A stretch of DNA of 56,628 nt from an uncultured Eubacteriales bacterium (GTDB taxonomy: Bacteria > Bacillota > Clostridia > Oscillospirales > CAG-272), in contig CAKRPQ010000004.1 in assembly GCA_934385225.1 (NCBI GenBank), forward strand, positions 1 through 56,628. The letters are read 5' to 3'. This document shows positions 1 through 7,862 of the stretch, piece after piece. The stretch's first letter is position 1, and each line of letters opens with the position of its first letter. Below the pieces are notes generated by a model. That model saw nothing but the letters and a program-made list of their open reading frames with translations, was not told where the DNA came from and ran no database searches. The translations under genes were made by a program, and so were the position numbers.

Positions 1-16
1 CGCTGCGCTCGCGCCA

Positions 17-46
17 CCTCCCCTTTTTCAAAGAAAAAAGGGGAGG
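17..46. repeat. short inverted repeat (CCTCCCC stem)
   Basis: CCTCCCC plus a T5 run (17-28) pairs with an A-run plus GGGGAGG (35-46) around a six-base loop. The same CCTCCCC/GGGGAGG hairpin recurs at the ends of the longer repeats near 310-330 and 1460-1485. This is probably the end of another copy of that repeat family cut off by the window edge. It could also act as a terminator for a gene to the left. Nothing else coding is visible in bases 1-366. Confidence 0.5.
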
Positions 47-96
47 CTAAAAAGAGGGGGAAAGTTTCGCTCGCCGTCGACGAAAGTTTTCGCTCT

Positions 97-333
97 TGCC
101 TTTTACAAAATGCAAGTGTGAGCCGCCGACAGCGGCGGTCGCCGTCCGCAGACGGCGAAACGTTTTCGGCGTTTCTTTTTCCTTAGATTTTTCTTTGCGC
201 CTGTGGCATCAAAGAAAAAGCGGAAAACGGAACTGCACGACTTCCGTCAGCGGGAAAGCAAATAACCCTTCCGTCTTGCCGCTTTGCGGCAATCCACCTC
301 CCCTTACACAGGGGAGGCTTGCGACGGACAAGA
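97..333 (+). repeat. non-coding repeat, copy A
   Basis: This copy matches the reverse complement of about 1455-1700 over several long blocks. Shared blocks in order are GTGAGCCGCCGAC, GGCGGTCGCCG, TTTCTTTGCGCCTG, CTGCACGACTTC, CGTCAGCGGG, ACCCTTCCGTC and CCACCTCCCCTTACACAGG. It contains several small palindromes, as expected of a folded RNA or a MITE/REP-like element. A 246-base open frame inside it has neither a ribosome-binding site nor protein-like composition and is not called. Confidence 0.6.
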
Positions 334-366
334 GAGCCTAAAAATATCAAACAGGAGGAATAAACA

Positions 367-969
367 ATGAAAATACCGTTCAGAAGCGGAAAATGTAAAG
401 TGACATCGCCCTACGGCGAGCGTACCCTGTCGGGAAAAACGCAATTCCATTCGGGGTATGACCTCGTTCCCATCGGTGCGTGGGACGTGTGCGCCGTCGA
501 AGGCGGTACGGTGGTTTCGAGCCGTATCGTCACCGACAAGAAAAATCTAACGTGGCAGTGGGGAAATTACGTCTGCGTCAAAACGACGTCGGGACAGTAT
601 CACTATTACTGCCATATGGCAAGCCGCGCCGTCGCGAAAGGTCAGACGGTGAAAAATGGCGACAAGCTCGGCGTTATGGGCAATACGGGCTATTCGCTCG
701 GCGCGCATCTTCATTTCGAAGTCCGCGCCGGCGACGGCAAAACGACGCTGAACCCCGAAACCGTTCTCGGAATACAGAACAGATCGGGCGCGCAGGTATA
801 CGAAGCGGACGCGGACGACGAAAAGTCGGCGGCGCTTCAAAAAGACCTTGAAACGCTCGCAAAGCACGGCGTTATAAACACGCCGTCCTACTGGCAAAAG
901 AACGCGGACAAGGTTAAATTTCTGCCCGAACTTATTCACAATATGGCGGTGGTTCTCGGTGGAAAATGA
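367..969 (+). CDS. M23-family peptidoglycan endopeptidase (phage-type endolysin)
   Basis: A 200-residue protein with a single LytM/M23 zinc-peptidase domain at about residues 10-135. The expected zinc ligands are visible: His28 and Asp32 in HSGYD, and His116 in the HLH motif (114-116), with His83 likely catalytic. M23 enzymes cut peptide crosslinks of the cell wall. There is no signal peptide, so export would depend on a holin; holin-like genes follow at 959 and 1745. The tail (140-200) is charged and unassigned; it may help bind the wall. The start has AGGAGG eight bases upstream. The next gene overlaps its end by 11 bases. It is probably a phage or domesticated-prophage lysis gene, since no structural phage genes are in view. 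Confidence 0.85.
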   Translation: MKIPFRSGKCKVTSPYGERTLSGKTQFHSGYDLVPIGAWDVCAVEGGTVVSSRIVTDKKNLTWQWGNYVCVKTTSGQYHYYCHMASRAVAKGQTVKNGDKLGVMGNTGYSLGAHLHFEVRAGDGKTTLNPETVLGIQNRSGAQVYEADADDEKSAALQKDLETLAKHGVINTPSYWQKNADKVKFLPELIHNMAVVLGGK

Positions 970-1348
970 GGAAAAACCGCGGCGCATAAAAAGCTCCGAA
1001 AACCTCTGCGACACCTGCATACATAATCCGAAGCGCGGCGGAAAACGCGACAGAGTAAAAGAATTTTCAAAGAAAGTCATCGTGTGCCTTACGCTTGCTT
1101 GGTTCGTCGGGCTTGTGACGGCACTTTCCGTCATCGTCTGCGAGCTTGTGACGACGGGACAGACAACGGCACTTTCAGACACGCTTCTCTACATCGGCGC
1201 GCCTATGACGGGCGGCGTTCTCGGCTATCTCGTCAAGTCTGCCGTCGAGAACAGGGAGAAGATACGCGGGAGCGCGGAGGAAGACGCGGGAAACGAGAGC
1301 AATGGCGCGATTGACGAGGTGCAGAGCGGAGGTTTTTTACAGCCGTGA
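959..1348 (+). CDS. small two-helix membrane protein in lysis cassette
   Basis: A 129-residue protein starting at GTG inside the end of the endolysin gene. A charged N-terminus carries a CDTC pair (about residues 17-20). Two hydrophobic segments follow at about 41-62 and 74-92, then a charged C-terminal tail. The topology and its coupling to an endolysin suggest a holin or antiholin, but I do not recognise a named family. The ribosome-binding site is weak, which fits translational coupling to the upstream gene. The downstream end runs into unusual DNA containing a small hydrophobic remnant and repeat copy B. Confidence 0.6.
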   Translation: MENEEKPRRIKSSENLCDTCIHNPKRGGKRDRVKEFSKKVIVCLTLAWFVGLVTALSVIVCELVTTGQTTALSDTLLYIGAPMTGGVLGYLVKSAVENREKIRGSAEEDAGNESNGAIDEVQSGGFLQP

Positions 1349-1375
1349 AGTTGTGCAATACCGTTTTAACCTTTT

Positions 1376-1477
1376 ATGCCGAACATAGGGAAGAATCCGA
1401 TAGGATTCTTCATAGGTGGAGCAGTTTACATCTGGGTTATATTAGACTCCGCCTCCACCTTAGCCTCCCCTGTGTAA
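1376..1477 (+). other. possible remnant of a hydrophobic small protein
   Basis: A 33-codon frame starting MPNIGKNPIGFFIGGAVYIW, with one hydrophobic stretch. It has no Shine-Dalgarno sequence, and its stop codon lies inside the CCTCCCC hairpin at the edge of repeat copy B. It could be a gene fragment cut by arrival of the repeat, a very small membrane peptide, or chance. The perfect 9-bp inverted repeat at 1390-1411 (GAAGAATCC/GGATTCTTC) lies within it. Confidence 0.2.
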
Positions 1478-1702
1478 GGGGAGGTGGCGGAGGTGCGAAG
1501 CCCTCCGACGGAAGGGTTGTCCGTCCGCCCGCTGACGTGAAGTCGTGCAGCACCGTTTAACGCCCTTTCTTTTGACGAAGCAGGCGCAAAAGAAAGGGCT
1601 TAGCTCAAAGAAAAGCGCCGAAAGAGGATTTCGCCGCCTGCGGGCGGCGACCGCCGACGTCGGCGGCTCACGCTCGCCTTTTGAAAAAGGCGAGACCTAA
1701 AA
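1455..1702 (-). repeat. non-coding repeat, copy B (inverted relative to copy A)
   Basis: The reverse complement matches 97-333 block by block, including the CCACCTCCCCTTACACAGG end and the GTGAGCCGCCGAC end. The two copies face each other and enclose the endolysin and its partner (367-1348). The gap between genes here (1349-1744) holds this repeat and the small remnant at 1376-1477, and I see nothing else in it. Confidence 0.6.
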
Positions 1703-1744
1703 CTTTTAACAACACAAAAATATTTATACGGAGGAACAAAATTT

Positions 1745-2056
1745 ATGAATTACAAAGAAATAATCACACTCGCGGTACAGCTCGCATTTGCTGTCATTTC
1801 CGCGCTCATCACCGCTTATGTCGTGCCGTATCTCAAAAAGAAAAACATTTACGACACGGTTAAAAAGCTCGTTCAGGCGGCGGAAAAGCTCGCCGAGAAC
1901 GCGAATATCGACAAAAAAGCGTGGGTCAAAGCCGAACTCTCCCGCCTCGGCGTGAAAATGACCGCCGTCACCGATACCCTTATCGACGCATTTATCGAAA
2001 GCGCCGTCAAGGAACTTGATATTGCGGTGGGGAAGTCTAACAATAAGGCAAAGTAA
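1745..2056 (+). CDS. LLH-like phage holin
   Basis: A 103-residue protein with one N-terminal membrane helix (about residues 6-30). A long amphipathic, lysine-rich helical region follows, with the pattern VKKLVQAAEKLAEN. This resembles the phage holin LLH family, which makes membrane lesions that release the endolysin. GGAGG sits about ten bases before the ATG. It is separated from the endolysin pair by repeat copy B, so the lysis module is split by the repeat. The family call rests on my recognition of the pattern rather than on a search. Confidence 0.6.
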   Translation: MNYKEIITLAVQLAFAVISALITAYVVPYLKKKNIYDTVKKLVQAAEKLAENANIDKKAWVKAELSRLGVKMTAVTDTLIDAFIESAVKELDIAVGKSNNKAK

Positions 2057-2076
2057 AATGTTTTTCGTGTAGAATT

Positions 2077-2280
2077 GTTAGAAACATTCTAACATTTTAT
2101 TTTGAGAATGTTTTACAGATTGTTTTGCGATAAACCCGCACGGTTACACGGTTTTCGCCCTTTTCTAACATTCTAACATTTTTTCTGTATAGAGTGCAAA
2201 ACAGGGAGTTTAGAGAGAAAAACCACCGCCTACCCGCCTAATTGCGTACATATACGCATACGCGCGTGAGAAAGTTAGAA
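2077..2280. repeat. TTCTAAC/GTTAGAA motif cluster
   Basis: TTCTAACATT occurs at 2087-2096, 2163-2172 and 2171-2180. Its inverse GTTAGAA occurs at 2077-2083 and 2274-2280. The first two elements form an imperfect palindrome around 2077-2093. Such clustered iteron-like motifs are typical of protein binding sites in phage or plasmid control regions. No gene is visible between 2057 and 2318. Confidence 0.4.
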
Positions 2281-2318
2281 AGCACCCGGGGAGCTGCAAA
2301 GCCCTCCGGGTGCTTTTT
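2281..2318 (+). terminator. Rho-independent terminator
   Basis: AGCACCCGG (2281-2289) pairs with CCGGGTGCT (2306-2314) and is followed by a run of six Ts on the plus strand. It would end transcription of the holin unit. It also lies directly after the stop of the broken minus-strand gene. Confidence 0.75.
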
Positions 2319-2913
2319 TCATTTTTGGGTTGATTGAGCGCCGTTCTGTAATCGAGCAATACGCTCCTTTACCTTTTCGATTAAGGCATCGTATTCGTCC
2401 ATAAACATAAAAGTGGGCTCGGCTTTTTCAAGCTCCATAAGCATTTTTATGTAACGGTTTAGCTTGCCCTTGTTTGTTTTCAAGACATCGGCCTTGTATA
2501 TTTCCTCTGTTTCATAATCGTGCGGCACACGCACCTTTAAGGAGGCTGCGGCATTTATAACAGCGGTGCAGGCATTGAGGCAATTAAGTTTTTGGATACC
2601 ACGCACGCCCACCTGTTCCGCTTGCAGCAAGGTGTGCGCCTTTTGCATTGCCGGATCGTCCGGCACATCGCTTGGCGTGTATTCCGTCTGTACGGTAACA
2701 AGCTCACCCTCTGCCGTTGTGGTGTGCGTTTCCGGCGGCTGCTTTTTAAGCCTCCGGGGCTTTTTCGGCAACAGTACCGCACCGCCAACGCAGAGGCAAA
2801 CAAGGACGATAAAAAAACGGTTGCATATTCCTCTCTACCTGTTCGGTTGCCACAGTAAAGCCAAAAGCACAGATACAAAGAATTATGCCGAAAAACTTTT
2901 TAACAAACCGCAT
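2319..2913 (-). pseudogene. two-helix membrane protein gene, frameshifted
   Basis: Reading from ATG 2913 (Shine-Dalgarno GGGAGG, 2920s) gives a hydrophobic N-terminus, MRFVKKFFGIILCICAF. The frame then reaches a run of seven Ts (plus-strand A7, 2811-2817). Beyond that run the coding signal continues in another frame: a second membrane helix, a basic KKPRRLKKQ stretch, and about 130 soluble residues ending at 2319. Removing one T joins the two parts into a 197-residue protein. The downstream frame alone has no good start; only a TTG at 2771 would give a 150-residue protein. I do not recognise the family. It could be a true pseudogene, a sequencing error, or a programmed slippage site. Confidence 0.55.
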
Positions 2914-2979
2914 AACAGCCTCCCTCCCGACCGTGCTTTACACGGTCCGCATTTTGGGAGATCGTTATAGGCGATCTGT

Positions 2980-4518
2980 TTATCTTCTCCAATACTTTTT
3001 GTCGAGCGCGCGGTATTGAATCGCCTCGGCAACGTGTTTCGGAAGAACTTTTTCGCTCGCGTCAAGATCCGCTATCGTTCTCGCAACGCGGATTATCCTG
3101 TCGTACGCGCGCGCCGAAAGTCCGCAGTTTTCAAACGATTTCTTTATAATCATTTTCGCTTCGTCCGTCATCATAACAAGCTCGTCGGTTTTCCCCGGCG
3201 TGATCTGCGCGTTGCAATATATGCCTGCCATACCCGCAAACCGCTTTTCGGCAAATTTTCTCGCCTTTTCGACCCGTTCTCTTATCACGGCGGAGCTTTC
3301 GCCCTTTGCGGCGGACGTCATTTCATCCATTGTGAGCGACGGCATCTCGACCTCAATGTCTATTCTGTCAAGCAGTGGTCCGCTTATGCGCGATATGTAC
3401 TTTTGCACCGCGCCCGCACCGCATGTACACTTTTCCGTCGGGTGACCGAAATACCCGCATTTGCACGGGTTCATCGCGCAGACAAGCATAAACGAGCATG
3501 GGTATGTCACTCTGCCGCTTACGCGAGTAATAGTGACTTTTCTGTCTTCAAGCGGCTGGCGGAGCGCGTCCGTAACCGACTTCTGATATTCGGGAAGCTC
3601 GTCAAGGAAAAGCACGCCGTTATGCGCAAGCGAAACCTCTCCGGGAACGGGATTTGCGCCTCCGCCGACCATGCTGACCGCGCTCATTGTGTGATGCGGC
3701 GAGCGAAACGGTCTGCGGCAAAGCAGAGACACGTTTTCTGGCAGAAGTCCCGCAACGGAATGTATCTTCGTCGTCTCCACCGCCTCATCGAACGAAAGCG
3801 GCGGAAGTATCGTCGGCAGTCTTTTGGCAAGCATCGACTTTCCCGTGCCGGGAGGACCTATAAGAAGAATATTATGTCCACCCGCGGCGGCGATCTCCAT
3901 GGCTCTCTTCGCCATTACCTGCCCCTTTATATCGGCAAAATCGACGTCAAATTCGCCGAAACGCTCCGAGTAAGCCTCACGGTTGCAAACTGACGGTTTT
4001 ATCTGCTCTTTTCCGAGAATGTGACGCACAAGCTCGTTCACGTTTTTAACGCCGTAAACGGTGATTCCGTCAACTGCCGCCGCTTCGGCGGCGTTCGCTG
4101 CAGGTGCGTAAAACTCCTTAAAGCCCGCGTCCTTTGCCGCCGCACACATACAGAGAACTCCGCGCACGGGTCTTATATCTCCCGAAAGAGAAAGCTCGCC
4201 GACAAAGCACCTTCCGTCAAGCGACGTATCGTGCAGATACCCCGCGCTTCCGAGAATGCCGAGAAGTATCGCAAGGTCAAATCCCGTACCCTCTTTTCGC
4301 CTGTCTGCTGGCGCAAGGTTCACCGTGATCTCGCTTTCGGGAAAAAGATACCCGCTGTTGCGGCAGGCGGTCCTCACGCGCTCTTTCGCCTCACGCACGG
4401 ACGCGTCGGGAAGGCCCACGACCTCAAATTTTTCCATCTTTTCAAGGGAGTTACATTCAACCGTAACGATAAATCCGTCAACGCCGCAGTTACCCGCGCT
4501 GTAAACAGAGGTCAACAT
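2980..4518 (-). CDS. YifB/ComM family magnesium-chelatase-like AAA+ ATPase
   Basis: A 512-residue protein of normal length for the family. Residues 1-165 form the Lon-like/ribosomal-S5-fold domain (GLPDASVREAKERV). The AAA+ domain has Walker A GPPGTGKS at 221-228, Walker B LFLDELPE, and the family's Cys-rich stretch (NPCKCGYFG, CTCG). The C-terminal magnesium-chelatase domain is complete. ComM homologues are branch-migration helicases that help integrate transformed DNA; the Firmicute role is less clear. It stands alone on the minus strand, 33 bases after uppP. Confidence 0.93.
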   Translation of the reverse strand: MLTSVYSAGNCGVDGFIVTVECNSLEKMEKFEVVGLPDASVREAKERVRTACRNSGYLFPESEITVNLAPADRRKEGTGFDLAILLGILGSAGYLHDTSLDGRCFVGELSLSGDIRPVRGVLCMCAAAKDAGFKEFYAPAANAAEAAAVDGITVYGVKNVNELVRHILGKEQIKPSVCNREAYSERFGEFDVDFADIKGQVMAKRAMEIAAAGGHNILLIGPPGTGKSMLAKRLPTILPPLSFDEAVETTKIHSVAGLLPENVSLLCRRPFRSPHHTMSAVSMVGGGANPVPGEVSLAHNGVLFLDELPEYQKSVTDALRQPLEDRKVTITRVSGRVTYPCSFMLVCAMNPCKCGYFGHPTEKCTCGAGAVQKYISRISGPLLDRIDIEVEMPSLTMDEMTSAAKGESSAVIRERVEKARKFAEKRFAGMAGIYCNAQITPGKTDELVMMTDEAKMIIKKSFENCGLSARAYDRIIRVARTIADLDASEKVLPKHVAEAIQYRALDKKYWRR

Positions 4519-4551
4519 ACTGTCGCGATCCTTTCTTTTATCATATTACCG

Positions 4552-5427
4552 TCAGACTGCCGAAGCGGAGCTTTTCGTTATCGCGAAATAGAGAACAACG
4601 AGAACGGCAAGCACGATTCTGTAAACGCCGAACGGTATGAATGTGTGTTTCTTTACAAAATCCATAAGGAACTTTATCGCCACGACCGACACAAGGAACG
4701 ATACGACACAGCCGACGATGAGAACCAGAGCCTCCGTACCGCTCACATGATTTCCGCCCGTGACAAATTTCACGGCTTTAAGGAGCGATGCGCCGACCAT
4801 TGTCGGGAGCGACAGGAAGAACGAAAATTCGGCGGCGCAGGGGCGCGAAAATCCGAGGAGAAGTCCGCCGAGGATAGTCGAACCCGAACGCGACGTTCCG
4901 GGAACGAGCGCGAGTATCTGGAAGCAACCCATACCGAAAGCGCGGAGATAGGAAACGGAATGAACGTCGGCGCATACGCCGTCCTGTTTTCCGCTTCTCA
5001 TAAGCTCTATCACTATGTAGAGAATACCGTACACGGCAAGTGCCGCGGCAACGACGGGGGCGCTAAACATATGTTCGTTAAACCAGTCGTCAAAGAGGAC
5101 GCCGACAATGCCCGACGGTATAACGGCGACGATAATCTTCGCCCAGAGACTCCACGTTTTCTTATTTTCCTCGCAGCGGAAGAAACCGTCTCTGCCGCAG
5201 CCCGTGAATTTCGGGAGAAGCGTTTTAAGGAACAGTCCGACGACGGCGAGAACGGCGCCGAGCTGTATCACAACGTCGAACATTTCGTAGAAAGCCTCCG
5301 AAACGTTCATCGGAAGAATTTCTTTAAGAAGAATGAGATGTCCCGTCGAGCTTATCGGAAGCCATTCGGTGACGCCCTCTACAACGCCGTAAAGCGCGGC
5401 TTTCAGTAGTTCAATAAAGGTCTGCAT
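4552..5427 (-). CDS. uppP: undecaprenyl-diphosphatase (UppP/BacA)
   Basis: A 291-residue integral membrane protein. It recycles undecaprenyl diphosphate to the monophosphate carrier used for cell-wall synthesis, and overproduction classically gives bacitracin resistance. The family motifs are present: EGVTEWLPISSTGH at about residues 17-30 and PGTSRSGST in the middle, together with the expected run of hydrophobic helices. It lies between the ABC exporter operon upstream and yifB downstream, all on the minus strand. Confidence 0.95.
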   Translation of the reverse strand: MQTFIELLKAALYGVVEGVTEWLPISSTGHLILLKEILPMNVSEAFYEMFDVVIQLGAVLAVVGLFLKTLLPKFTGCGRDGFFRCEENKKTWSLWAKIIVAVIPSGIVGVLFDDWFNEHMFSAPVVAAALAVYGILYIVIELMRSGKQDGVCADVHSVSYLRAFGMGCFQILALVPGTSRSGSTILGGLLLGFSRPCAAEFSFFLSLPTMVGASLLKAVKFVTGGNHVSGTEALVLIVGCVVSFLVSVVAIKFLMDFVKKHTFIPFGVYRIVLAVLVVLYFAITKSSASAV

Positions 5428-5500
5428 TGAAGTTCGTCCTTTCGGAAATTATTTTACAGGCTATATTTTACCACAATTAGGTAAATTTTAAAAGGTCTTT

Positions 5501-6607
5501 TCAAAAGTATTTTCTTAATTTTCTTATAAAAAGCGAAAGAAGTAGCGCGACGGCGGCAAAAATCAGTCCGAAAAGGACAAAAATGCGGTTTCCGAGCGCA
5601 CAGATATAAATATACGTCGGAAAAAGAAATTTCAGAAAAGTCGGTGCGCCGAGGTCTATGAATATAGGGCAGACAGCGACCGAAAAAGCAAGATAAACGG
5701 GAAGAAACGCCGCCATAGCTCCGCTTTTTCGGAACACCGTCGCGGAGAGTACCGAAAACGCCGTCGCAGCGGCGGCAAGAACAAGTGCCGAAATGATTTC
5801 GCGCGGTGCTTCCGACGCAGAAAGACTGCCCGCCGCAGCAAGCGAAACGAACATAGCAATTTCTCCCGCAAGTGCGCCCGCAAGCGCGGACGCGGCAAGA
5901 GGCACGAGCTTTTCGGTCGCCGTAATGAGGCAGAGAGCGCCCTTTTCGTCGTCGGTCATTCCGTACAGCGTCGCCGCCATTGCGCAGAGCGTGACAAGGA
6001 GCGCGAGCATTCCGCGAAGCGGCGCGGCGAGATAATTCCCGCCGTACTCGGCTGCCTCGCCGTCGACAGTTTCAAAAACTATCATCGAATCGGGTACTAT
6101 CCTGTTTTCATACGCTCCCGCAAGCTCGTCGCCCGTGTAAACGTCGCCAAGCTCGTCATGCACCGCCTTTTCGTACAGCGCGCGTGAAAGCCTCGGATAA
6201 ACGACGTTTATGATTTTTTCGCGCGAAAGTCCGAGCCACACATTGTCCTCGCGCACAAGAACGCGGATAAACGGGGTTTTTTTCCCCGATGCGTATTCGT
6301 TTATGCGATCAGCGGTGTCGCCCTCAAATATCCACGCTTCGTCCGCTTTCCCCGAAAGAACAAACTCCTCCGCTTTCTCCGCGCTTTCCGCGCGGGTAAA
6401 GGTTACAACGCTTTCGAGCGTGACAAATTCGTCCGCCGTGCCGTCCTCCGAAAAAACGGCAACGCGCACAGCACCGTCGCCCTTTCCGAGACCGCTCATA
6501 AACAGAGCCGCGACGGGAATAAGCAGAAGAATGAAAGTAAAGCTCGGCTTTTTAAGCAGTCGTTTTGACATGGCAAAAAGCCAGCCGATAAAACTGACAC
6601 GTTTCAT
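5501..6607 (-). CDS. ABC-2 type transporter permease
   Basis: A 368-residue membrane protein. One N-terminal helix (about residues 20-40) is followed by a large extracytoplasmic domain of about 140 residues and then five or six helices. This is the ABC-2 exporter permease layout, as in YhaP/NatB-like proteins. The ATG is one base after the stop of the preceding permease, so the two are cotranslated and probably form a heterodimer with the ATPase at 7859. The substrate cannot be told from sequence. Confidence 0.8.
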   Translation of the reverse strand: MKRVSFIGWLFAMSKRLLKKPSFTFILLLIPVAALFMSGLGKGDGAVRVAVFSEDGTADEFVTLESVVTFTRAESAEKAEEFVLSGKADEAWIFEGDTADRINEYASGKKTPFIRVLVREDNVWLGLSREKIINVVYPRLSRALYEKAVHDELGDVYTGDELAGAYENRIVPDSMIVFETVDGEAAEYGGNYLAAPLRGMLALLVTLCAMAATLYGMTDDEKGALCLITATEKLVPLAASALAGALAGEIAMFVSLAAAGSLSASEAPREIISALVLAAAATAFSVLSATVFRKSGAMAAFLPVYLAFSVAVCPIFIDLGAPTFLKFLFPTYIYICALGNRIFVLFGLIFAAVALLLSLFIRKLRKYF

Positions 6608-6608
6608 T

Positions 6609-7862
6609 TTATTCGTTCTTCACCGTCCTTATCCGTCTCGAAAGTGCCGCCGCGAAAAGCGAGAGAACCGCAAACGCGAGCATAAGAAGCGCGCCGCGCA
6701 CGTCCTCCGCACCTTGGAAAAGCGCGCGCACATAAGAAAAGCCTATCGTACTCGGCAGAAATGCCGACACGCGTCTGACGCTTTCGGGAAAAAATGACAA
6801 GGGATAGAAGCACCCCGAAAAATAGCCGAGAAAGAGTCCCGCCGAGAGCTGAAATATCACCGCACCGACCTCCGACCGCACAATCTCGTACACGGCAAGC
6901 GAAAATGCGAGAAAAGCGGCAAGAACGGGCAAAAGTCCCGCGCCGAAAAGAACGCACCGACCGAGCGAAATATCGGCAAGACCGAGAACGGAGGCAAGTT
7001 CTTTCGAAAAAAGAGAAGATGCCGCCGACAAAAAGAGAACAAGCGACGCCGAAAAAACGAGGACGGCAAAAAATTCGCACAGGACAAGCGAAAGCGGCGG
7101 CACACCGCGCGACGTCACAAACAGGCAAAAGGACGAGTCCTTTCTGCGCAGTATCTTCTCGCACGAAATACCGAAAAACATAAGCGAAAGCGTGATTATT
7201 CCGCAGAAATAATATCCGCCGAGGCTTATACCGTCGCCCGCGCCAAGTTCCGTAACCTCATACATATCCGCGCGTAAAAGAATAAGCGCGACATAGCGCA
7301 GCGCGAGCGCGTCGCCGAGGCTGTATGCGTCGCCGCGTCCCGACGCGCGTGCAAGGTCCTGAAAAGCGTATATGCCGCCCTGCGACTCCTTTATCATAAG
7401 CGACGCTTCCTCCGCAATCTCGCGCATGACGGCGCTGTCAAAGGTATTCTGCGTGCTTTGCGTCACATAGGAGACGGGGCAGTCCTCGCCGTCAAGCACA
7501 AGACGCACAAAATTTTCGGGCACGCGGATATAACCGACGATTTTCCCGAAAAGAAGCGCATTTTTCGCGTCCGATTCCGTTTCAAACGTCTCAAAATCGA
7601 CGTCAAAACGCGACGAGTCCATATTTTTAAGCGCCGAAACGCCGAGCGAAAGATAAGAGTCGCTCATATTGCCGACAATTCCGACGCGCGTTTTTATCAT
7701 CTCTTCGCCGCTCTCGTGCTTTTTTTCAAAACCGACGCCGATAAGAAGAACCGTGCCGAAAAGAACAAGAAAAGCCAGAGCAGCGGCGGGAAACAGCTTT
7801 GCGGCTCTTTTAAGAGAGGCGGCAAAATAGGCGAAGCGCGTTACATTTCCTGCCGTTCTCAC
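6609..7862 (-). CDS. ABC-2 type transporter permease
   Basis: About 417 residues if translation begins at GTG 7862, which overlaps the ATPase stop as GTGA. A longer frame from 7919 is open but would run back into the ATPase gene. It has the same layout as its neighbour: an N-terminal helix, an extracytoplasmic domain (about 50-190) and a C-terminal helical bundle. The pair looks like diverged duplicates serving as the two half-permeases of one exporter. Likely substrates for such systems are peptides, lantibiotics, ions or drugs; nothing here decides between them. Confidence 0.75.
   Translation of the reverse strand: MRTAGNVTRFAYFAASLKRAAKLFPAAALAFLVLFGTVLLIGVGFEKKHESGEEMIKTRVGIVGNMSDSYLSLGVSALKNMDSSRFDVDFETFETESDAKNALLFGKIVGYIRVPENFVRLVLDGEDCPVSYVTQSTQNTFDSAVMREIAEEASLMIKESQGGIYAFQDLARASGRGDAYSLGDALALRYVALILLRADMYEVTELGAGDGISLGGYYFCGIITLSLMFFGISCEKILRRKDSSFCLFVTSRGVPPLSLVLCEFFAVLVFSASLVLFLSAASSLFSKELASVLGLADISLGRCVLFGAGLLPVLAAFLAFSLAVYEIVRSEVGAVIFQLSAGLFLGYFSGCFYPLSFFPESVRRVSAFLPSTIGFSYVRALFQGAEDVRGALLMLAFAVLSLFAAALSRRIRTVKNE

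Noticed and set aside
96..341. Open frame inside repeat copy A, and a similar one at 1345-1560
   Set aside because: Both lie mostly in repeat DNA, have no ribosome-binding site and are not similar to each other as proteins.
2555..2878. A 107-codon minus-strand frame starting at 2878
   Set aside because: It overlaps the frameshifted membrane protein in a third frame and becomes Arg/Cys-rich without any domain pattern. The two-frame explanation at the T7 run is better.
4021..5409. A 462-codon plus-strand frame across yifB and uppP
   Set aside because: It is antisense to two confident genes, its composition is rich in Arg, His and Tyr as in shadow frames, and it spans the gap between them.
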